Source: Gordius sp. MW1 (lineage: Eukaryota; Nematomorpha; Gordioida; Gordea; Gordiidae). Taken from it: a stretch of DNA of 64,000 nucleotides. The notes under the pieces are model-generated. The model worked only from the letters and a program-made list of their open reading frames with translations, did not search any database and was not told where the DNA came from. The stretch spans positions 14,018,501 to 14,082,500 of the forward strand of contig OZ038528.1 in assembly GCA_964036665.1 (NCBI GenBank), in the 5' to 3' direction. This document shows, piece after piece, positions 36,354 through 49,416 of the stretch (position 1 is its first letter; the number at the start of each line of letters is the position of its first letter). A program made the position numbers and the translations under genes.

Positions 36354-38020
36354 TGTTAGGCGCGCTAATTAAAAAACAAGGCAACAAAGGATATTTGTCA
36401 GTGAATTTTAAATTTTCACACGCAAATCATAAAATGAAATCTTGCTCTTGCACATTAAATTTTATATAATTTTAAAACAATAAATATAAACATATGGCTA
36501 TTTATTTTAGATTATCATCTGGGTCAAATATCTAAAATCGGTTACACTACATAGATTAACTACCATAAACTTTTGATTTATAATATTAAATAAATGTCTT
36601 AGGTGATTCTTTTCAAATATCTAATCTAACTTTTTCCAAAATTTAGAAAGAAAACTTTAAGTGTCTGGTCAATTAAAGTGGTGAATAATATAAATTAATG
36701 TGTATATATGGTTATGTCGTAACCGCCTAGAGTTTGTAGGTAAAAATAAAAACATTTGTTACATTGTTTAATAAGTAAATTTAATTAAAAAATGACAAGG
36801 GGTTAAAAATATATACCCATATGTATAGAGCTTTTTTTGTAATGTAATTAAAATAACAAAGTAAATTAGTTAATATATATTCCAGAAGATATCATACTTA
36901 TTATACCATTTTTAAACCATTTGCCTTATATTAATTATTACATCTTTTTTTAGACATTAATTTATATGCAAACCCATCTGGTATAGAAGTAATTTCTAAA
37001 CTTCATATTACTGCAAATTATTATAAATGGCTTATCTATTAACAAAAAAATTTTTAACGACCCCCGTGCTTAGGTTTACAGTGAATTTTTAACATATAGT
37101 GCTAGGTAATATTTTAATTGTTGATAAGAGAGAATTTAGCGTGAATTGATTGGTTAAATCAGCAATTTTTGAATGAGGGGCTGAAAAAATTTAAATTTAT
37201 TATAATACATATTACTTAAAGTCTAAAACGTCGTTTTGCTACTTATTTATTTTAAAAAAAGTCAAAATTGTAATAAGAAACAATTATTGTAGTCATAAAT
37301 ACGATAGGCATTAATCATGCGCCGCGTCCTTTCTTATTTTTAAGCGAATATACGCTTTATATTACAATTGTATTTATCTTAATAGGCAAAAGGTGATAAA
37401 TATATTAAAATGAATTTTAAAAGTCGTATATATAAATTATTCAATTGATATGAGGCTATATTTTTATACTATTTTAATTAAAGTGCATTGACTTTATAAG
37501 TTACTCTTTAGTTTCTTAGTTGCCCTTTCAAATTTAAAGTATAAAACTAGTTTGGTTAATTATAAAAAACTCGTTCATGCTAAAACTCGGTTTTTCATAT
37601 ATGGTACAAATTTTTTTTATAAAAGTTAAGTAGTATTTAGTTTTAGAGTAAAGTTATCTATTACAGTTGAGGATAAGGATTTGGTCGAAAAAATTAAGAC
37701 TTTATAACCTAAAATAGTCATATTGGATTTATAAGTGTCAACTTTTTAGATTCCAAAGTTTCGCAAATTATAGATGTTATCCGAAGATAGAAAAAGCTAT
37801 GTAAAAACTACAGTTAAAGATTTCCTAAATAATTCGTTGCAAGATGATCCTTGCTCCCCTTAAATTAGTCATCCACCTATAAGCAATTTAATTCAGGTGT
37901 GTAACTCAAAGAATCATATATAAGTGAGGAACCCAATTTGGGAGGATTAAGTCACAGAAAAGATTAAAGACTCTAACGAAATTTAAAACCTGAGGATGTT
38001 CAGATCGGTGATTATATGGT
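36354..38020. other. AT-rich DNA, nothing assigned
   Basis: No frame above background and no terminal-repeat structure seen. Confidence 0.5.
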
Positions 38021-38030
38021 GAAAATAACA

Positions 38031-38483
38031 TCAAAATGTGCTACCCAATTTAACAAAATTGGCTATTAAATATCTATCAATTCCAGCCACTGTCAGCTTT
38101 AATTCTATATGACAAAATGTACAAGCAACTTTCCTTGCAATTGACCCATTACCCGCCATCAGCTGTATGTTTAAACGTGGCCCTTCAGTAAGGCAAATCT
38201 CTTGAGCCATTGTAACCAATGGAGGACGATACATTAAGGGTGGTCGAAATTCATGTCCCCTTGGTATAACTTATTCTTGAGCGAACATCCGGCTGACTTT
38301 AACACACGATGGATGACAGTTAAAATATTTGAACTCAGAGATTGCCTTACATTCCCTTTTCCCATGACTATTCCCTATCACCATGGTGGCAGCGGATGCA
38401 TCCACCAAATACTTAGGAATATCCTTCCGAGGGCAAAATATGTCTATCTCCAAGACGGACGCACTGGTGGCCTTCAGATGCAA
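38031..38483 (-). pseudogene. Possible retroelement aspartic-protease fragment
   Basis: Two adjacent minus-strand frames (38271-38483 and 38031-38234) contain KDIPKYLVDASAATMVIG, resembling the L-V-D-T-G-A flap entry of retroelement proteases with T-G replaced by A-S, and further on PRLNIQLMAGNGS followed by a beta-rich stretch, resembling the second half of such a protease. Similarity is judged by eye only. It could be an unrelated hypothetical. Confidence 0.35.
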
Positions 38484-38739
38484 TCCTTACATCCCCACGA
38501 TTAACCTGTTAAATTTAGCCATAGTTTTAGCTCTCCTCCGTTAGAAGCATAATACCCAAACTTACGCCCTAAAATATGTACAGACTCAAAGACAGCGTTT
38601 TACATCTTTAAAAAGGGATCCGCACATGCCCCCCATCTAGAGGAAGCCTTCTCCAAAATTCTTCATATCATTGGAGGCGACAGACTTCTTACCATCAAAC
38701 AGGGATTGGAATGGATACCTACCGCGTTGTCCGACCGTT

Positions 38740-40665
38740 GTCCGTCCAACGTTCTGAATTGCTGGTTCGGTACCCGGAGAGGGCGAATTTTTTTTTATTT
38801 TTTTAAATTAATATATTGTTCATGTTAATACCATGGATAATGGCTTTTCGACCGTGTCCTGGCTACTGACCAATGAAAAAAATGACTATTGGCCAAATTG
38901 TTATTCGAAATTTTTTTTTCGTTTTTGAATTGGTATATTAGGTTAACATTGATAAACCCTTTGCCCTCCCCTAGAAGGGCTTATGCCTCTATTGATATGC
39001 GTCCCTGTGCCCCCCCCCTACAAAAGCCTATGCCTCTACTGAAGTGGGTTTGAATCCCGGCGAGGGCAAATTCTTAATTGCTGGTTCGATACCCGGAGAG
39101 GGCAAAAAAAAATTTCTATTAGATTAATATATTGTTCTTGTTAATACCATTGATATGCCTTTTTGACCTTGTCCTGGCTACTGACTAATGAAAAAATGAC
39201 CATTAACCAAATTGTGATTTGAAATTTTAGTTTATGTTTTTTGAATAGCTATATTAGGTTAACATTGATAATTACCCTATGCCCTCCCGTAGAAGGACCT
39301 ATGTCTCTACTGATATGGGTCCCTGTGCCCCCTCCTACAAAAGCCTATGCCTCTACTGATGTGGGTTCGAATCCCGGCGAGGGCAAATTCTTAATTGCTG
39401 GTTCGATACCCGAAGAGGGCTTATTTTTTTTTTAAATTAAATCAATATATTGTTTTTGTTAATACCATTGATAATATGACTTTTTGACCGTGTCCTGACT
39501 ACTGACATGAAAAAAATGACCATTGGCCAAAGTTTAAATCGAATTTTTTTGTTTTGTTTTTTTTCGTCTCTTATGTATTTATATTCTTTTTGACCGTGTC
39601 CTCACTACTGCCCAACGAAAAAAATGACCATTGGCCAAAGTAGCAATTTTTTTTTCTGTATTTTAAATATAGTCTATTTGGCCGTTTGCTGGCTACTGAC
39701 CAATAAAAAAAACGACCACTGGTCAAAGTGAGATTAAGATCAACTTACTTTTCTAGCTTATAATTATTGGCCAGTATTTGGCAGTCTGTTGGTTACTGAC
39801 TAAAGGAAAAAATGACCACTGGCCAAAGTGAGATTAAAATCGATTTTTTTTTCTAGAGTATAATTATAGGCTAGTTATTTGGCTGTCTGCTAATTATTAA
39901 AAAAAATAACAACTGGCCAAAGTGATAAAAAAATGACCAGTGTCCAAGGTCTGATTGGAAATTTTTTTCGTTTTTTTAATATCTTGTTTATACCATAAAT
40001 ATGCGCATGATTTGAATAGAGTCTATAGTCATAATTCAAATCATGGATCGCCTACACCAAATTTTTAAATTTATACAGTATCAAAAAAACTCTAAATTGA
40101 AGATTGTACGTTTTGGAAGGATGACTATTGTCTTCCAAGGTCATACCCTCTATTTGCGTTCCTTTCGTCATTTTGATTAATTTAGAAATTGATAAATAAG
40201 AATGAATGAAAAAAGCCTATTCCTTAATAATAGCAGGTTTTACAAAAATTTAACTTTTTAAATATTTGTATGAATAATTAACTAATCATTTTGCATTTTA
40301 TACCTCGCTATAAGCATTCTCGCCCCTTCCCACCTTTCTCGCCCACAAATTGCATAGCAAATATGCTACATTTATACGGAGTATAGATGAGTTTTGTTCT
40401 CCCTTTCCCATGGCACCTCCCTCCCCCCTTCCCTTCCCCCCTTTCCTTCCCCTTCTCCCCTTTCCTTCCCCTTCTCCCCTTTCCTTCCCCTTATCCTCTT
40501 CCCCTCTCTCCTTCCCCCCTCCCCTTCCCACGAGGGCCGAAGGCCCCTTTCCTTCCCCTTGTCCCCTTTCCTTCCCCTTCTCCCCTTTCCTTCCCCTTAT
40601 CCTCTTCCCCTCTCTCCTTCCCCCCTCCCCTTCCCACGAGGGCCGAAGGCCCGAGTTATAGATTT
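38740..40665 (+). repeat. Second copy of the composite repeat, same orientation as 0.85-3.35 kb
   Basis: Begins with TTGTCCGACCGTTGTCCGTCC, has four tRNA-like modules (GGTTCGATACCCGGAGAGGGC type), a diverged CCAATGG/CCATTGG array (38850-39960), the TTCTCGCCCACAAATTGCATAGC closing motif (40318-40357) and a polypyrimidine block (40391-40655) ending in CACGAGGGCCGAAGGCCC. The polypyrimidine block contains an internal duplication of about 100 bp. Open frames of 103-125 codons here on both strands are artefacts of this low-complexity DNA. Confidence 0.7.
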
Positions 40666-40671
40666 GCCTTT

Positions 40672-40757
40672 CCATTTAGTCGGTCCAGGGTCGCTCGGAT
40701 CGGGCCTAGGTAAAAAAAAATCGGGTTCGGGCTGAGGAAATTCTGTTTTGCAGGGCT
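40672..40757. repeat. Right-end fragment of a hAT-like element
   Basis: TCGGGTTCGGGCTGAGG followed by TTTTGCAGGGCTCTA resembles the right end of the hobo-like family (TGCAGTTCTCTA). No left end. Confidence 0.4.
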
Positions 40758-40764
40758 CTAGCTA

Positions 40765-41465
40765 TATGCCGATAATTTAGTACTAGCAAAGAGACTAAAG
40801 AAAAACTATCGAAGACAAAAAAGGTCAAAGCGCTTAGCTACTAGATATGATTTAAAGGTCAGCAATCAAAAACGGTGCATGGATGTTATATGAATTCTAT
40901 GGTTAGATTATCTAAAGTCCGCAAAACAGGGTTACATACCTCGGCTCTAGGCTATATCTAGAGGGAGGGTACCCAAAAAAAAGTCAATGCACGGATCCAA
41001 AAAATAATGGCTCAAGGCGAAATATATCCGGTGTAATATGTGACAAGAAGATACCGATAGAGCCGAAGAGCAAAGCTTACAAATATTTTGTAAGTCTATG
41101 GAAGTGAAACATGGGCATTAAACGCCACGGAAAAAGACCATATTGGTGAAGACTGTCTCAGGGCGAAAATGGGAATTTAACCTAAGGCGGACTTGATTAA
41201 CATTAACTAAGGTTGTATGTTCATATACAAAGTGACAGGCAAATCATGTGAATCAAAAAGTTGTGGACATGGAATAACCGCGGAAGAGAGGAAAAGGACG
41301 ACCTCGTGGCACGTGGAGAGGGCAAGTGAACATAGTTATGAAAACTAAGAGGATAATTTAGGACATGGCCCTTACCCGATCAAGATGGAAAAATTTTATC
41401 TCAACAATTCTGACGACTGTGAGACCAATTACATGATAAAGAATAAGATTTATGATCTTATCAAA
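40765..41465 (+). pseudogene. RTE retrotransposon 3' fragment
   Basis: Starts in the palm region (ADNLVLAK-like), continues through YDLKVSNQKRC, AKYIRCNM*QEDTDRAEEQ, and ends in the lineage C-terminus RGKGRPRGTW...DMALTRSRWK. Multiple stops and frameshifts. Confidence 0.65.
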
Positions 41466-41589
41466 AAGCTCGTCTCTTAGGGTGCCTTTTTATCTCAAAT
41501 ATTTTGTTAACCCTGTAGCTTGAAATCTAATTACTCGGCGATAGAATGTGACATAGCCTTTAAAAATTTAATTAAAAACAATATTGATT

Positions 41590-41791
41590 AGTGTTGTAAA
41601 AACGGCTAGGTTTTGTTTAATTGACCATTGGTTTTAGTCGACCAAACTTAAACAGACCAAAGATTTGACCACAAAACCTTTGGTCTGTTTATACGACTAA
41701 GAAAAACAGATGAAAAATCCTTTGCTGTGTTTATGTTTAATCGACCAATGCCAAAGGTCGACCAAACAGAACCTAGCCGTTTTTACAACAC
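41590..41791. mobile_element. Palindromic MITE, GTGTTGTAAAAACGGCTAGG ends
   Basis: The two ends are exact inverted copies over about 24 bases (GTGTTGTAAAAACGGCTAGG continuing TT). The interior iterates GACCAAA/TTTGGTC words in both orientations, so most of the 202 bp can fold on itself. No target duplication found. Confidence 0.7.
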
Positions 41792-42349
41792 TTGTCATAC
41801 ATAATACGCTTATATTAATGAAAATTTAACTAAAAAATAGGATTTTTAAAGTTTTGTAAGTTATAATAATTTAAAATCTAAGTTTTTAATAAAAGAAAAA
41901 GATTGTTATATTATTAAAAATGGCCACTTAATGGATTAAATTTTAATAGGATAAATAAAACTCGGGCCTTCGGCCCTCGTGGGAGGGGAGAAGGGAAGGG
42001 AAGAGGGGAAGGGAAGGGGGGACGACTCATCTGTATTTCGTATAAATGTATCATATTCTATGCAATTTATGGGCGAGAAAGGTGGGAAGGGGCGAGAATG
42101 CCCATAGGGGGGTATTAAATGCCTAATGATTAATTAAATATTTATACAAATTTTCCATTTATATGCAAAATGTAATATAGGCAAGGGTTAGGGTTAGATT
42201 TAGTGTTTGCATCTAGTTGCGTAGTTTTTATGGCCTTTAGTGATTATGGGTCTAACAAACATTATATTATAAAACATCACAATGTTAAGAATTTGCAGAA
42301 TTGTTGGGAGAAATTTTTTGTTGAATATGAACAATTTTTAATTAAAAAA

Positions 42350-43050
42350 AATCAAAAATTTGGCCAATGGTCATTTTTTCTCTATTGGTCAGTACCAACA
42401 GATACTCTATAAGTCAATGATAGCCAAAAAAACTGAAAAAAAAATTTTGATGCTCACTTTGGCCAATGGTCATTTTTTTCCATTGGTCAGCAGCCAGCAC
42501 ACGGTAAAAGTGGATATAAATTCATAAAAGTAAAAAAAAACAAAAAAAAAAATTTCGAATCACATTTTGGCCAATGGTCATTTTTTCCATTGGTCAGCAG
42601 CCAGGACACGGTAAAAGTGGATATAAATTCATTATAGTCAAAAAAAAACGAAAAAAAAGTTTTCGAATCACATTTTGGCTAATGGTCATTTTATTCCATT
42701 GGTCAGCAGCCAGCGGACGGCCAAAAAGTCATAATAGCAATGGTAGGAACAGGAACAATCATAATAGTAAAAAAAACGAAAAAAATAATTTCGATTCACA
42801 TTTTGGCCAATGGTCATTTTTTCCATCGGTCAGGAGCCAGTAGGACGGCCAAAATGTCATAATAGCAATGGTAGTAACAGGAACAATCATAATAGTCAAA
42901 AAAAACGAAAAAATAAACTCGGATTCACATTTTGGCCAATGGTCATTTTTTTCATTGGTCAGCAGCCAGCGGACGGCCAAAAATTCTTATTATCAATGAT
43001 AGTAACAAGAACAATCATAAGAGTCAAAAAAAACTCCGGGATTCTAACCC
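42350..43050 (-). repeat. Tandem array, six units, inverted relative to 1.0-2.3 kb
   Basis: Six units of TTGGCCAATGGTCATTTTTT with CCATTGGTCAGCAGCCA follow at spacings of about 105-140 bp. One frame is open for about 89 codons at a time and reads FGQWSFF again, mirroring the 183-codon frame in the first array. Confidence 0.8.
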
Positions 43051-43065
43051 AAAAACTAGTTAAAT

Positions 43066-43320
43066 TGCATAGCAATTAAAAGTAAACATCTTTGATTTAT
43101 GTTTATTATATAACTAGTTAAATTGCATAGCAATTAAAAGTAAACAACTTTTATTTATGTTTATTATATAATAGATAATTTAACAAATCTTATATATAAC
43201 ACACCGAGGGAGATAGAGATGAGGGGTGGGGCACCTCTTATGCATTAATTTTAAAAATAACACAGCGAGGGAGATAGAGATGAGGGGTGGGGCACCTCTT
43301 TCTCATGCATTAATTTAAAT
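43066..43320. repeat. Two local tandem duplications
   Basis: A unit of about 54 bp beginning TTAAATTGCATAGCAATTAA is present twice (43066-43172), followed by a unit of about 57 bp containing GAGGGAGATAGAGATGAGGG present twice (43200-43315). Confidence 0.75.
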
Positions 43321-43412
43321 AAGCGATAACCTAATATACCCAATGCAAATAGAGAGGGAGGGTAACGGACAACGGACGGACACCAAAAAACTAGCCCATA
43401 AATTGCATAGCA

Positions 43413-45774
43413 ATTAATAAACTCAAAAAAGTGTTACTTTATAATGCCATGCATTCACTTACACAAATAATATGATATCTAACGCCACTAACACTATCAA
43501 CAGTTTCTTCTCACGTAAAGTGTGCAAAGTTAAAAATATAATTAGCTGAACATGAAATAACTTTTTAAAAGTTTTTTTCTTACGCCAAAAAAGTAATATT
43601 AAAGCAATCGTCTTTTACCTCTAAATCTTTTCCGCACGTTTTATGATCTTTCTAAAAACCGCTTTGACGACTCCATAGTTTTAAAATAGAGTTATTTTAA
43701 AATAAGCTCTTAATTCAAGCTTTAAACCCACTCCTTGTTTTTCATTCTTATACAATAAACTTTTTAATGACTTTTTAACTCCTTTAAATAGTCATAAAAT
43801 TGTTTTTTTAATTAATTTGTTAAACTAATTGGTAAATATAAATACTAACAAAATTTTATTTATCATTAAGATTAATTGATCTGCTACAAATTTTAAGCTA
43901 CAAAAGATGGATCTGTTTACGAAAAAATTTCTATAATAATATAATAAAAATTATATATTGTGAATCACTAAATTTTTATTAAAAATTTTAACTCCATTTT
44001 GCGTCTTTTGGCCTAAAGTCATATAAAACCCACACGGTGCACATATCTAACGTATTACTGAAATTAATTTACTTTGAAGTATAGGAATGTTACTTCCCTA
44101 TTAAATATGTGATTAAATCTCTAAAATTTTACACTTAATATCCGTGACAAATTAAATGATAAATTTTGGCTTTAGTCAATTTTTATACTCATAGAGACCA
44201 CCACCACAACATAGTAGTTTTTGATTAATAACCTAACCCTCTTTTGGTTTTGTATATTTTTAGATATACACTACTCATACTTTTACAATATGTGATATGT
44301 CTTACAGCCATAGGTCTGGCAGTGCTTGCGCTAGTTATATAATCAATATGTGTAGTTATTTAATTTTGTTGAGTTGGTTTGATAAAATCAAAATATATTC
44401 AAAAAATGGTATGACCATACCTACAAACAACGTAGACTTTAAACTAATATTTATAGATTAATGGTTTAAAAATATCTTAACTAAAATTATTAAAATTCAT
44501 AGAATAATTGAATTAAAATCTTTTTTGTGATTTTTATTCAAGCTCTTAATACCTAATAGATGGGATGGATCGCTTATCAATCAATGCTATTTTTTCACGA
44601 ACTACACGCTCTAGATTTGATCTCACTAATTCTTGCCACTAAAATAACGAGAAACTTGCCCGTCAAACATCTATGTTGACACCTAATCTCGCCACATAAA
44701 TTTCAATTAAGATATTGGGTAGGGTAAGTTTTAAATGTCATATCTTTATCCAATCTAAGTTCACAAAATAATAGTAAATCTCGACTGAGGATTTTGAACA
44801 ATATACGTTTAAAAAGTGTAAATGTAAATTTAATTTTGTGTGAGTTCTTACAGTCGATAACGTAAATTTTGACATCATATACTATAATAATAATTAATTG
44901 AAAGAATCAATAACTACCTAAGAGAATTAAAATACTAATAGCCTAAATTTATAAGCTTAACTTTACCATCATTACTTAATAATAATAATAATTAGTGGTG
45001 AAATATTGTTTCAGTTCCGACTTTCCATAAAATATTTATTTGCTAATTTGGAATAACGGCACACGATAAATTTTATAATCCCACCCAAAGCCTAATTCAC
45101 AAACATTCCTCTATAGTATTTCAAGCCAAGTCATTTTTAATTTTACATAAAATAATAAGTGATGTAAATCGCTTCATTAAGGGAGGGATACCATTTATTG
45201 CGTGGTATAATATATCCGTTCTTAGTTAAAATTTATCAAACAAATTGAATTACCGTGGTATCAATGTTATTTTATTGGCAATAATTACATAACAATTAAA
45301 AGGTACGAAAAAATTAGTAATATTGGACGCTTAGCGTAAAAATAAAACTTAGCATTTTATTGATAATCAGTCTACATATATATCATATATAGTTACTTAG
45401 AGAAATCGATTCCGCATCTATATGGTTTATTAATAATGGATTGCATCTTTCAAATTTATAAAATTCATTTAAAAATTAGTAAGGCGCACTTAATTAGAGC
45501 CTCAGTATTTAAATTAGGTTAAAAGTATTGCATAAATGTTAAGCTTTAAGAAATGCATCTATATGTGGGGCAAGTTTTGGTAAATGTGGTGATTTATACA
45601 TACGAGGAGCCGCATCATCTATTATATTAAAACATTTCAGTAAAAATTAAGATTTGAAACTTGTTTTGTAATTAGTGTCAAGGCTACTCGAGTTAGTTAT
45701 AATTATTATCGAGAGATTTAGGCAGCGCTTTTAAATTTTATACTTTATTTATGTGAACAATGTAATAAGAAAAA
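43413..45774. other. AT-rich DNA, nothing assigned
   Basis: No supported gene or repeat. Confidence 0.5.
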
Positions 45775-45782
45775 GCTTAGGG

Positions 45783-45937
45783 CATGGGTGTAGCCAGGGG
45801 GAGCGGCTGCCCCCCTCTAATTTCAAAAATTTGTTGAAATTTATTAAAATTATGGCTAAAATTTTTAAAAATAATCAGTTTGCCTCTCCCTAAATCATTA
45901 TTGCCGCCCTCTAATTACAATGCTAGCTACGCCCATG
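45783..45937. mobile_element. G-run MITE, near-exact TSD GCTTAGGG/GCTTAGAG
   Basis: Ends CATGGGTGTAGCCAGG and TAGCTACGCCCATG; flanking octamers match at 7 of 8. Confidence 0.85.
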
Positions 45938-45945
45938 GCTTAGAG

Positions 45946-48857
45946 ATTTAATATATAATGAATCGTGTAGATTTTTGCTCTTAAATTTAATAATTGTATC
46001 ACAATTAAATTATAAAATAGTAATTTTATAAAGATATATAGTGGTTTTTTAAGTTCTGACAATAGAGAGTTATTTGATTGATAAAATTTGTTTTGATCAA
46101 ATTGAGTTGCTGATTTAATATGGGACCCTAGATTTTTGAAAGCTTTGCAATTCTTAGCAATGCCCGATATTATTGATACATTAATTATACGGAAACTTGT
46201 AGATATATTTCATGCGTGCTTAAACAACTGTCCGATTCATTTAAAAATATCCAAATATGAATATATCCTTTGCCCTCAATATCCTTAGAATGATCTAATG
46301 TGGAAGTTTACCGATTAAAATATTAAACTTTATTACTAGTTATACAGCAATTTTGCCCGTATAAAACAAATAAAACTGTACATTACATCAGTTATTAGTA
46401 GTTTATAATTGACGTTTAGAAGTAAATTAATAATTTTTATTTAATTTATGTGTAGGCGGAAAAGGGCATTCATTATATTGGTAATACATATTTTTGGCCA
46501 CAAATGTGAGATATTAAGAAATGATAATATATTATTTTATATGTCAAGTCTGGTTTGGTCGATTTGTTGATGTCGAAAGAGTGTACAGTGAGTGAGTGCT
46601 AAGCGTTTGTGATTAATGGAATATTTTAGGATGGTGCTTTAAGGTAGTAGATGACCATCTTCATATCATAGCAGCATCCTTGTTAATATAATCAATTTAG
46701 TCAGACCACACAATATGCAATTATTTTAAGCCAAAAGATGAACCTCGTCGTTTCTTATACAACTCATAATGTTGAACTTCATTTAGCCTAGTCTAGGCAC
46801 CTACATGAAAGTTCTAAGTTAATAACTGTCCAAGAACATTATCGCCATACTTTTTTAAGTGTATTAATGCAAATATATAGATTCCAAAAGGATAGCCCAA
46901 TGCTGGTGTTATTGTTTGCAAATTTATAATTTATAAAAGAATATAGGATAATCTTATAGGTACTTTTTCTAAAGCATTTGCATCAATAAGTTTCTTATAA
47001 TGGCATGTTTAAAGTTGTTTGATAAAAGTAAGATTTTATGAAAATTTATATTTAAATTATCTTTGATAAATGCGGTCAATATTACCCAATATATAGGATT
47101 TTAAAAAAATATACGAGTCAATAAATTAGCGAAGCTTATCCTCATATAACTTTGAACATAGTCTTAATTTGTTTGACGAAATAAAAAATTGTATACACTT
47201 TTATTTAATTATATTCGGAGCTGCTTAGTATATATCATTATCATTTTGCTAAATTGTTTGCATATATAAAATATATCGTTTCCCTTTTTAAGCTTTGATG
47301 CACAAAACTCTATAGACCAATAAGAGATTTTAAATCAATCTGCCTTTTGAATCACCATAAGCAATAGTGTCGGTTTTAAATTTACATGTCTTTAGAAATT
47401 GAGATTTAATAAATATATTTAAATATTTTTATATTCATTTAAATAATAGGAATATTTGTTTTAAACAGCGATTTTATATGCTTTGTCGAAAACGTGGTCG
47501 AAAAACAATATATTACGTCCTCTGCATACTAAATGAGATGCATATTAGGTATTATTAAAGGAACGGCAATGTTGAGTAATGATAGATTTATTTGGATTTA
47601 TATATAAGATATGTATGTTCTATAACGCGCAAAGTATTTCTTGATTTTTAGTCAATCTTTCGCTACTCTATGTGTTATTCAAATGTGCTTAAAATTAACA
47701 ATAAAAGCTACGACACCTATCATAAATCATCTTATAAAATATTGACATCATTATTTAGGCTTATCGCACAATAAATTTTCTGAAACACTCAATATATGCA
47801 TAAAACTCATAGAAACCTTTACCTCATTTGAATTCAAGCGGCGATGCCATTATAGGAGCGACATATAAGTCTTGCCAACATTGTTCAGTTGACGGTCAAA
47901 TTTTTCTTACAAATGAGTAGATGCATTTATGATGAATATATCCTATTATTTGCTAGAATGACTTCATTTGATACGGCGATATTAATGCTCGAAATACAGA
48001 TGCTTCATTGAACGTTGCGACATTTTAAATTGAAGTCGATACTAGATGGAATTCATCAGGCCGTCCCTATCAATTTATCGAAATTATGTTTTCGCGATTA
48101 TACATTCTTAAATAAATTCGCACAATATACTAAAGAATTACAATCCCCAGATTATTTCTTTAAATTGGGTATTGCCTTAAATTTCGCATAAACGTTATTT
48201 CTAATTACCGTGATAACATTAAAGAAATGCGCTCAAAAACGTTGGTTTTTAAAAGTTTCGCAATGACCATTATGACTCTGCTTTCATTTTTAAGTTTTAA
48301 ATCCCGAGGTAAAATTTTTGCACACTGCCATCCCCACATTCATCACATTTAATGCACCAGATATTTAAGAGAGCCTACTCAAACGGATGTTGTTATCCCA
48401 AAATGCATGTTATTCAAAAATTGCAAACATAAATTATAAATAATGCTAAATGGCAAATTCTTATTTTTTATATCAAAATATATAGATTCTTGAGTTAGAG
48501 CAAAATTAATTCCTCCCTTTCACTCAAGGTATAACATTTATTCAAGTGAAGTTGTTTATATATTTTTATTGCAATCACACTAAGACAAGTAATTCCTATT
48601 TTTGGAATTAGGTCATTTCATTGCCGACGTTTTAAAACTTATGTTTAAATAATGTTAGGACCCGATTTATAAATGTTTTATCATTTCTTTCACTAATATT
48701 TGTATTAAATAAAAATTAGGACTATTTGTCTAACCAATTTAACCTATTGACTATCTTAGATGTTAGGCATAGTCGAACTTATTATAAATTTATTTAATGA
48801 ATGTTAATTTGTTAAAAATCCTGAATTTTGACAATAATATAAAATAAATACATAAAA
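45946..48857. other. AT-rich DNA, nothing assigned
   Basis: Almost 3 kb without a frame above background, a terminal repeat or a tandem array that I can support. Confidence 0.5.
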
Positions 48858-48865
48858 CATACAGT

Positions 48866-49001
48866 CATAGGCGTAGCCAGGGGGGGGGGGGGGGTAGGGG
48901 GCAAAAACCCTTTAAAAAAAATTATGTTTTGCTCCCCCCCCCCTAATTGGAATTTTTAACGTTTTGCCCCCCCCCACTTCCAAAACCTGGCTACGCCCAT
49001 G
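48866..49001. mobile_element. G-run MITE, near-exact TSD CATACAGT/CATACATT
   Basis: Ends CATAGGCGTAGCCAGG and CCTGGCTACGCCCATG; flanking octamers match at 7 of 8. Orientation of the G runs is opposite to the copy at 13866. Confidence 0.85.
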
Positions 49002-49247
49002 CATACATTATACAATACGTCAATCCTCGAAATGACCTTACAAAAGTAGCCAACCACGTTTTTAATTTATTTGGATATTAGAATACCTGCTATGATTAAA
49101 AGATACCGAATATTTAGATTGCGGAGAACGTCTGCAAAATAGACAACTTTTTTTTACCCACTAGTAGGGAATTATTTTGATAATAACCTTGTTATTAATA
49201 CCCGTCCTTGATTGACCTAAAAGAGTTTTTCGGATCATTAAAGAATC

Positions 49248-49408
49248 CATGGACGTAGCCAGGGGGCACCCCCCCCCCTAAATGGCGAAAATGCAAAAAG
49301 CCTTATAAATTTAAAAAAAAATTATGTTTTGCCCCCCCCCCTAATTGAACTTGAACGTTTCGCCACCCCCCCCCCCCCTCCTTAATCCAAAACCTGGCTA
49401 CGCCCACG
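49248..49408. mobile_element. G-run MITE, TSD AAAGAATC
   Basis: Ends CATGGACGTAGCCAGG and CCTGGCTACGCCCACG with an exact AAAGAATC on both sides (49240-49247 and 49409-49416). Confidence 0.88.
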
Positions 49409-49416
49409 AAAGAATC

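Larger units (their letters stand above)
41960..43412 (-). repeat. Third copy of the composite repeat, inverted
   Basis: Begins with GGGCCTTCGGCCCTCGTGGG and a purine-rich block (41960-42025), then TATGCAATTTATGGGCGAGAAAG (42058), a CCAATGG/CCATTGG array (42350-43050), and ends with ACAACGGACGGACACC then GCCCATAAATTGCATAGCAATT (43360-43412). It is the reverse complement in order and content of the copy at 847-3345. Confidence 0.7.

Noticed and set aside
40298-40735. Open frames of 103-125 codons on both strands rich in Pro/Ser/Phe or Gly/Arg/Lys
   Set aside because: They are translations of the polypyrimidine minisatellite in several frames at once; no splice sites or domain features.
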